From Sphingomonadales bacterium (lineage in GTDB: Bacteria; Pseudomonadota; Alphaproteobacteria; Sphingomonadales; Sphingomonadaceae): a stretch of 18,859 nt of DNA. Positions 15,163 to 18,859 of this stretch are shown one piece after another. Made by a program: the position numbers and the translations under genes. The notes beneath the pieces were generated by a model. That model saw nothing but the letters and a program-made list of their open reading frames with translations, ran no database searches and was not told where the DNA came from. The stretch is taken from assembly GCA_024636595.1 (NCBI GenBank), contig JAGXGT010000167.1:1-18859 (forward strand), given 5' to 3'. The number at the start of each line of letters is the position of its first letter. Position 1 is the stretch's first letter.

Positions 15163-15695
15163 CAGAAGTTAGCGAAAAAATGACCGCGATCGAGCAGTTG
15201 TTGGCGAAAGAAGCGATCCGGGATTGCCTGTTTCGCTATTGTCGCGGAATCGACCGTGCCGACGAAGCCGCATTGCGTTCCGCCTATTGGCCCGATGGAA
15301 CCGATAGCCACGGACCCTATCAGGGCAGCGCCGAAGGATTTATCGATTGGGCAATGAAAACACTGCCGTATATTGAACGCGGCATTCATCAGATGCACAA
15401 TATTTTGATAGAATTCAAAGCGGATGGCGCCGCGGTCGAAAGCTATTTTTCTGCCTTTCAACGGCAACCCGATTCCCAGGGCAAGATGACCCAATGGGAT
15501 ATGAAAGGGCGATATCTGGACTGGTTCGTCGAACGCAATGGCGAATGGCGGGTACTCGATCGGCTGGTTGTTTTCGATTGGGTGGAAGAAATGCCGCTGC
15601 CGGTTGCGACCGAAGAAGAGCGGTTCGGCGCGCGTACGCCGATCGGCAAAACATTTCCTGAAGATCCTTTATATAGCATGTTTTCGTCTTACTGA
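15159..15695 (+). CDS. SnoaL/NTF2-like protein
   Basis: The 178-residue protein belongs to the NTF2-like SnoaL_4 group, small cone-shaped proteins that include dehydratases, isomerases and dioxygenase beta-like proteins. Seen are the N-terminal helix IEQLLAKEAIRDCLFRYCRGIDRADEAALRS, the AYWPDGTDSHGPYQG loop, and the strands IHQMHNILIEF and WRVLDRLVVFDWVEEMP. An Asp/His pocket is likely (D35 region and HQMH). Proteins of this kind often sit beside acyl-CoA dehydrogenases in steroid, terpene or aromatic gene clusters. The gene overlaps the previous one by four bases. The reaction cannot be named. Confidence 0.83.
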   Translation: MTEVSEKMTAIEQLLAKEAIRDCLFRYCRGIDRADEAALRSAYWPDGTDSHGPYQGSAEGFIDWAMKTLPYIERGIHQMHNILIEFKADGAAVESYFSAFQRQPDSQGKMTQWDMKGRYLDWFVERNGEWRVLDRLVVFDWVEEMPLPVATEEERFGARTPIGKTFPEDPLYSMFSSY

Positions 15696-15731
15696 GGCGC
15701 TAGTCCGGTTAGAACTTTCAAAGGATTGAAA

Positions 15732-16521
15732 ATGGACTCTTTCATCGAACTGAAGCGCATAGAAGAATTTTGTCTATGCGCTCGATATCGGTGCAGCGCA
15801 TTGTGTCGGGCCGAAAGGATTTTCCTTCCTCTTTGGGGGAGCGGGAATGGCCGCTGCCGTCACCGCCTTGGAACAATCGCTGGATAGTGATCTTGTTCTG
15901 GCGAGCGCCCAGTTTCAGTCTTTCGCCAATTTTGGCAATAAATTGGACATCGTGGTGGCGCCGACCGAGGGGGGACGTAAACTGCGGCGCGCCAAAGCCG
16001 TTGGGACGGTTTCAGGCAAGACAGTGTTTACAGTGGACGCCGTCCTGAGCGAAATGACCGGGCAGCAAGCGCGACAGTGGACTGCCATGCCTGCCAATCT
16101 GGCCGCTCCGGAAAACTGCCCGGCATGGCCGATTGTTCCGGAGCAGGACAGCAATGCCCGGCTCCTGGACCGTCTGGATGTGCGTTTAGCTGTACCGGAC
16201 GGAATTCCCCCATCAGAGAAAAATGCCGGTAATCTAAAACTCTGGATCCAGCCAAAGGAAGCGATTGCGGTGGATGCTGCCCTGATCTCTATATGCGCCG
16301 ATTTCTTGCCCGCCGCGATCGGCGCCGCGACCCAGCGCCCCGGCGGCGGCAATAGCCTGGACAATCATGACAGGATCGCAAAGCTGGTTCCAACCCCATG
16401 GATATTTTGCGATATTTCTGTCAACCACGCTGGCAATGGTCTGGCCCAGGGCGATATGCGACTCTTCACTCAGGGCGGCCGGCTGCTGGCGACCGCCAGC
16501 CAGACGCTCAAGCTCAGATGA
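15732..16521 (+). pseudogene. Double-hotdog (TesB/4HBT_3) acyl-CoA thioesterase with a one-base frameshift
   Basis: The ATG at 15732, with AAGGA upstream, starts MDSFIELKRIEEF. At a TTTT run (15768-15771) the frame moves by one base, and the protein continues VYALDIGAAHCVGPKGFSFL, then MAAAVTALEQ to the stop at 16521. Removing one T would give a continuous product of about 262 residues. The C-terminal half ends NHAGNGLAQGDMRLFTQGGRLLATASQTLKL, the second-hotdog pattern of TesB-type enzymes that hydrolyse acyl-CoA. Internal initiation at 15847 would give 224 residues without the first strands. It ends the acyl-CoA dehydrogenase operon. It may be real damage, a sequencing error or strain-level variation. 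Confidence 0.75.
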
Positions 16522-16542
16522 TGGTCATCGCTCCCGATTGAT

Positions 16543-17643
16543 TCAGTAATATTCGGAAAGAGCAGAAACGTCGAAAGCCTTGAGCTCTGAATGTTTCCCG
16601 TCGCGCATCTTATTGGCCCATCCCGGATCCATCAGCAAAGCCCGACCGACCGCCACCAAGTCAAATTCATCCTCGTCCAGGCGTTCAATCAAATTGTGGA
16701 GCGAGGCAGGTTCAGAGACCTCGCGGTGCATCCGGTTGCCGATAAAATCACCGCTCAAGCCGACAGAGCCAACAGTGATTGCGGGCAATCCTGTCACTTT
16801 CCCGGCCCAGCCCGCCAGATTCAGAGTTGAACCTTCGAATTCGGGATCCCAGAAGCGGCGTTGCGAGGCATGAAAGATAGAAACGCCCGCGTCGGCCAGC
16901 GGTTGCAGCAATTCGCCAAGCTCCTCGGGGTTCTGGGCAAGCTTGGCGGAATAGTCCTGCTGCTTGAACTGCGAAAAACGGAACAGCAGTGGGAAGTCTT
17001 TTGGAATGACAGCGCGAACCGCTTTCACTATTTCAACACCGAAGCGGCTTCTCTCCGCGATACTTTCACCGCCGAAAGCATCGTTTCGAATATTACTTTC
17101 GCGCCAAAAATACTGGTCGATAAGATAGCCATGGGCACCGTGGATCTCGACAGCATCAAATCCGAGTTCGACAGCCTGTTCTGCTGCACGGGCATAAGCG
17201 GCAAGGGTGTCCGCAATATCGGCTTCGGTCATTGCCCGTCCGAGAAGGTCGCCCGGCCCGCGCAGTCCCGATGGAGATTCAATGCGAGGATCACCAGCTT
17301 CCCATGCAGCGCGCGGTCCGGCGAAAGCGCCAACATGCCAGAGCTGGGGAGCGATTTTACCCCCGACGGCATGGACTTTTTGAGCAATATTTTTCCATCC
17401 CGCCAAGGCTTCCGATCCGTGAAAATCGGGGACGTTCGGATCATCAACCGCTCCGGGGCGGTCAATGGCAGTTCCTTCGGTAATGATCAGCCCAATACCC
17501 CCACTGGCCCGACGAGCATAATAGTCACCGACGTCCGGCCCCGGAATTCTGTTCGGCGATCGGGACCGGGTCATCGGTGCCATGACCAGACGGTTGTTTA
17601 GTTGAAGCCCCGATATTTCGCATGGTGAAAATAGATCCGACAA
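16543..17643 (-). CDS. Old-yellow-enzyme family NADH:flavin oxidoreductase
   Basis: From the TTG at 17643 the product has 366 residues and starts MSDLFSPCEISGLQLNNRLVMAPMTRS, the usual family start; GAGG lies nine bases before it. The frame remains open to another TTG at 17691 with no ribosome site. FMN and substrate residues fit OYE: QLWHVG at 100-105 and H168, H171 and Y173 in EIHGAHGYLIDQYF, the pair that binds the phenolate or enone oxygen and the proton-donor Tyr. The family reduces activated C=C bonds with NAD(P)H. It converges on the thioesterase with only 21 bases between stops. In this context it may reduce an enone in the degraded substrate (inference). Confidence 0.9.
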   Translation of the reverse strand: MSDLFSPCEISGLQLNNRLVMAPMTRSRSPNRIPGPDVGDYYARRASGGIGLIITEGTAIDRPGAVDDPNVPDFHGSEALAGWKNIAQKVHAVGGKIAPQLWHVGAFAGPRAAWEAGDPRIESPSGLRGPGDLLGRAMTEADIADTLAAYARAAEQAVELGFDAVEIHGAHGYLIDQYFWRESNIRNDAFGGESIAERSRFGVEIVKAVRAVIPKDFPLLFRFSQFKQQDYSAKLAQNPEELGELLQPLADAGVSIFHASQRRFWDPEFEGSTLNLAGWAGKVTGLPAITVGSVGLSGDFIGNRMHREVSEPASLHNLIERLDEDEFDLVAVGRALLMDPGWANKMRDGKHSELKAFDVSALSEYY

Positions 17644-17689
17644 TCTGGTTATCCTCTTTCCTGAAAAGCCTCTAGAATTTTTATCATTC

Positions 17690-17850
17690 AAGAATTAGGC
17701 GAAGGTCGGTTCGATAGCTTCTTCGGGCGGTCGGGCACCCCCAATATCACACTCTGGATAATCATGAACGTGATAGTCCCGATCAAATCGCCCGCAGCAT
17801 TGTGCCGATCAAATCTGATGTCACACAGCCCACTCAATAGTTGAACGCAG
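17690..17850 (-). pseudogene. Possible unidentified gene remnant upstream of the OYE gene
   Basis: On the minus strand a frame reads LLSGLCDIRFDRHNAAGDLI then GTITFMIIQSVILGVPDRP and stops with TGA at 17690-17688. The residue mix looks protein-like, but no start or ribosome site is present and the frame runs back into the receptor leader. I could not place it in a family; it may be the tail of a gene once in operon with OYE, or chance. Confidence 0.2.
17779..17815. repeat. Two 11-bp direct repeats
   Basis: CCGATCAAATC occurs at 17779-17789 and again at 17805-17815, 26 bases start to start, about 115-150 bases before the receptor ATG. Such spacing could place two regulator sites on nearly the same face of the helix. 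In the minus-strand frame noted above they would code for unrelated residues, so a regulatory role is the alternative reading. Confidence 0.35.
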
Positions 17851-17865
17851 GATCGAATGATCGAT

Positions 17866-17901
17866 GTGGCGAAGCCGCCACTTCGTCGCCCAAGAGGCGA
17901 C
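17866..17901 (+). promoter_or_regulatory. Tandem hairpins in the receptor leader
   Basis: Two perfect 6-bp stems lie side by side: GTGGCG-AAGC-CGCCAC (17866-17881) and GTCGCC-CAAGA-GGCGAC (17885-17901). They end 14 bases before the GAGGGAGGA ribosome site of the TonB-dependent receptor. There is no T-run, so if they are regulatory they would act on mRNA stability or ribosome access rather than by plain termination. Confidence 0.4.
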
Positions 17902-17929
17902 CATAAAAACCAACAGAGGGAGGAATAAA

Positions 17930-18759
17930 ATGCGCAATTCTCGAATGAAAGAAGCTTCTCTGCCAATATGTGCGAGCATCTTGGCAATCGCTATCGCCAG
18001 TCCGGTTCTGGCACAGGAAGCTGGCGATCAGCCAGCATCATCCGAACAAAATGCCGACCAGAGCGGTTTTGAAGAGATCGTCGTAACGGCCACCAAAAGT
18101 GTCGACGCCAAAAACGTACAGGACGTTCCTTTTGCGGTTACGGCATATGGTTCCAAGCAGCTCGATGACCAGCATGTCCGCAGCCTTGAGGATCTGAGCT
18201 ACAGTGCACCGAACGTCCAATTGGACGACGTGGGAACGGCTCCCGGGTTTGCGAATTTTTCCATTCGTGGCCTTGGCGTGAACAGCTCCATTCCTTCTAT
18301 TGATCCCACCGTTGGTGTGTTTGTTGACGGCATCTACATGGGGATCAGCGCTGGCATCCTTTTTGACACCTTCGACCTTGAAGGCATTGAAGTGCTGCGC
18401 GGTCCGCAGGGACTGCTGTTCGGCCGGAACGTGACCGGCGGTGCCGTCGTGGTTCGTACAAAAGCTCCAAGCGATCAACTGACAGTAGACGCCCGACTGG
18501 CGTTGGAAACCGGCCTGTCTAAGACGGCCAGCGTCTCGGTATCCGGTCCGTTGATCGAAGATAAGCTGAGCGGTAAAATCGCCGTCTATTATAACGACGA
18601 CAATGGGTGGTTCGAAAACCAGTTTAACGGAAACAAGAATTTTGGCGCGAGCGAAACATTGATCATGCGATCCGCTCTGAAGTTCACGCCATCGGACGCG
18701 GTAGAAATTCTCGGCCGGTATGAACATGGCCGAATTCGGGGCGACGGCGCTGTTGCCAG
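17930..18759 (+). CDS. TonB-dependent receptor, N-terminal part, broken at a frame switch
   Basis: ATG 17930 follows a strong GAGGGAGGA. A signal peptide (LAIAIASPVLA, cleavage before QEA) is followed by the TonB box FEEIVVTATK and the plug domain: FSIRGLGVN, VGVFVDGIYMG, FDLEGIEVLRGPQGLLFGRN and TGGAVVVRTKAP. The first barrel strands follow, to GRYEHGRIRGDGAVAS at about 18714-18759. Such receptors import scarce or bulky substrates across the outer membrane with TonB energy. After that point the frame stays open to the window end but no longer looks like a barrel, while another frame encodes an MFS protein. About 277 receptor residues are kept of a usual 700-900. The end given here is the approximate break. 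Confidence 0.88.
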
Positions 18760-18859
18760 CCTTTGCATCCGACATTCTGCAAGTCGGACCCGAGGGCTTT
18801 GGCATCCTGCGGTCGGGCCCGGCGATTGGCGCGTTGCTCATGGCGGTGGCGCTGTCACG
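18735..18859 (+). CDS. MFS transporter fragment (EntS-like group), partial at both ends
   Basis: One base out of the receptor frame, the sequence reads FGATALLPAFASDILQVG and continues PEGFGILRSGPAIGALLMA to the window end. This is the membrane-segment and loop pattern of MFS exporters of the MFS_3/EntS-like group (FGG-ALLP-FA-DIL-GPEG-G-LR--PA-GALL). No start codon or upstream MFS segment is present; the six to seven earlier helices are missing. It begins at or just after an EcoRI hexamer (GAATTC, 18732-18737), so it seems to be joined to the receptor by a junction. Confidence 0.6.

Noticed and set aside
18038..18841. Long open frame on the minus strand opposite the receptor
   Set aside because: It is antisense to clear receptor coding sequence with signal peptide, TonB box and plug motifs; its own product shows no recognisable family.
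1..18859. Search for tRNA, rRNA, CRISPR arrays, transposases and IS ends
   Set aside because: No such sequence was recognised by eye; repeat content is limited to the short elements listed.

Overview
The window looks like accessory catabolic DNA of an alphaproteobacterium, most likely a sphingomonad. This is inferred from gene style, not from a marker: many SDR dehydrogenases, acyl-CoA dehydrogenases, SnoaL/NTF2-like proteins, an old-yellow-enzyme and a TonB-dependent receptor sit together, with moderate-to-high GC, frequent GTG/TTG starts and GGAG/GAGG ribosome sites. No rRNA, tRNA, CRISPR array or intact insertion sequence was found.

Layout. 1-268 is the 3' end of a 2-oxoacid dehydrogenase E2 gene, followed by a strong hairpin. 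419-1201 (SDR, minus) and 1478-2119 (TetR regulator, plus) diverge around an 18-bp perfect palindrome that is a likely operator. 2073-5304 mixes intact genes (a YciI-like protein, an HCCA-isomerase/SnoaL fusion, an SDR with Phe in place of the catalytic Tyr) with decayed ones: an amidase tail, two similar acyl-CoA-ligase-like N-terminal fragments, and a 27-codon acyl-CoA dehydrogenase remnant in which N- and C-termini appear joined. 5305-5856 is an HxlR regulator. 5857-6468 has no recognisable gene but carries a 9-bp-stem inverted repeat.

6469-8831 (minus) is a two-gene operon for an enoyl-CoA hydratase-family protein and an acyl-CoA synthetase. Facing away from it, 9130-16521 (plus) carries an SDR interrupted by an amber codon, a second SDR, an IclR regulator, an SMP-30/gluconolactonase-type hydrolase, a pair of dissimilar acyl-CoA dehydrogenases, an NTF2-like protein and a double-hotdog thioesterase with a one-base frameshift. 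An old-yellow-enzyme gene (minus) converges on this cluster. A TonB-dependent receptor begins at 17930, but near 18732-18760 the coding signal switches to an MFS transporter in another frame, which suggests a chimeric junction or a real rearrangement.

How it fits together (inference): the receptor would take up a hydrophobic or cyclic substrate; SDRs, OYE and the SMP-30 hydrolase would modify ring or lactone groups; the ligase would form a CoA thioester; the paired acyl-CoA dehydrogenases and hydratase would carry out beta-oxidation steps; and the thioesterase would release CoA. IclR, TetR and HxlR proteins are the candidate local regulators. The substrate cannot be read from sequence alone. 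The most distinctive features are the HCCA-isomerase/SnoaL fusion, the Phe-for-Tyr SDR, the many broken catabolic genes, and the receptor/MFS junction.
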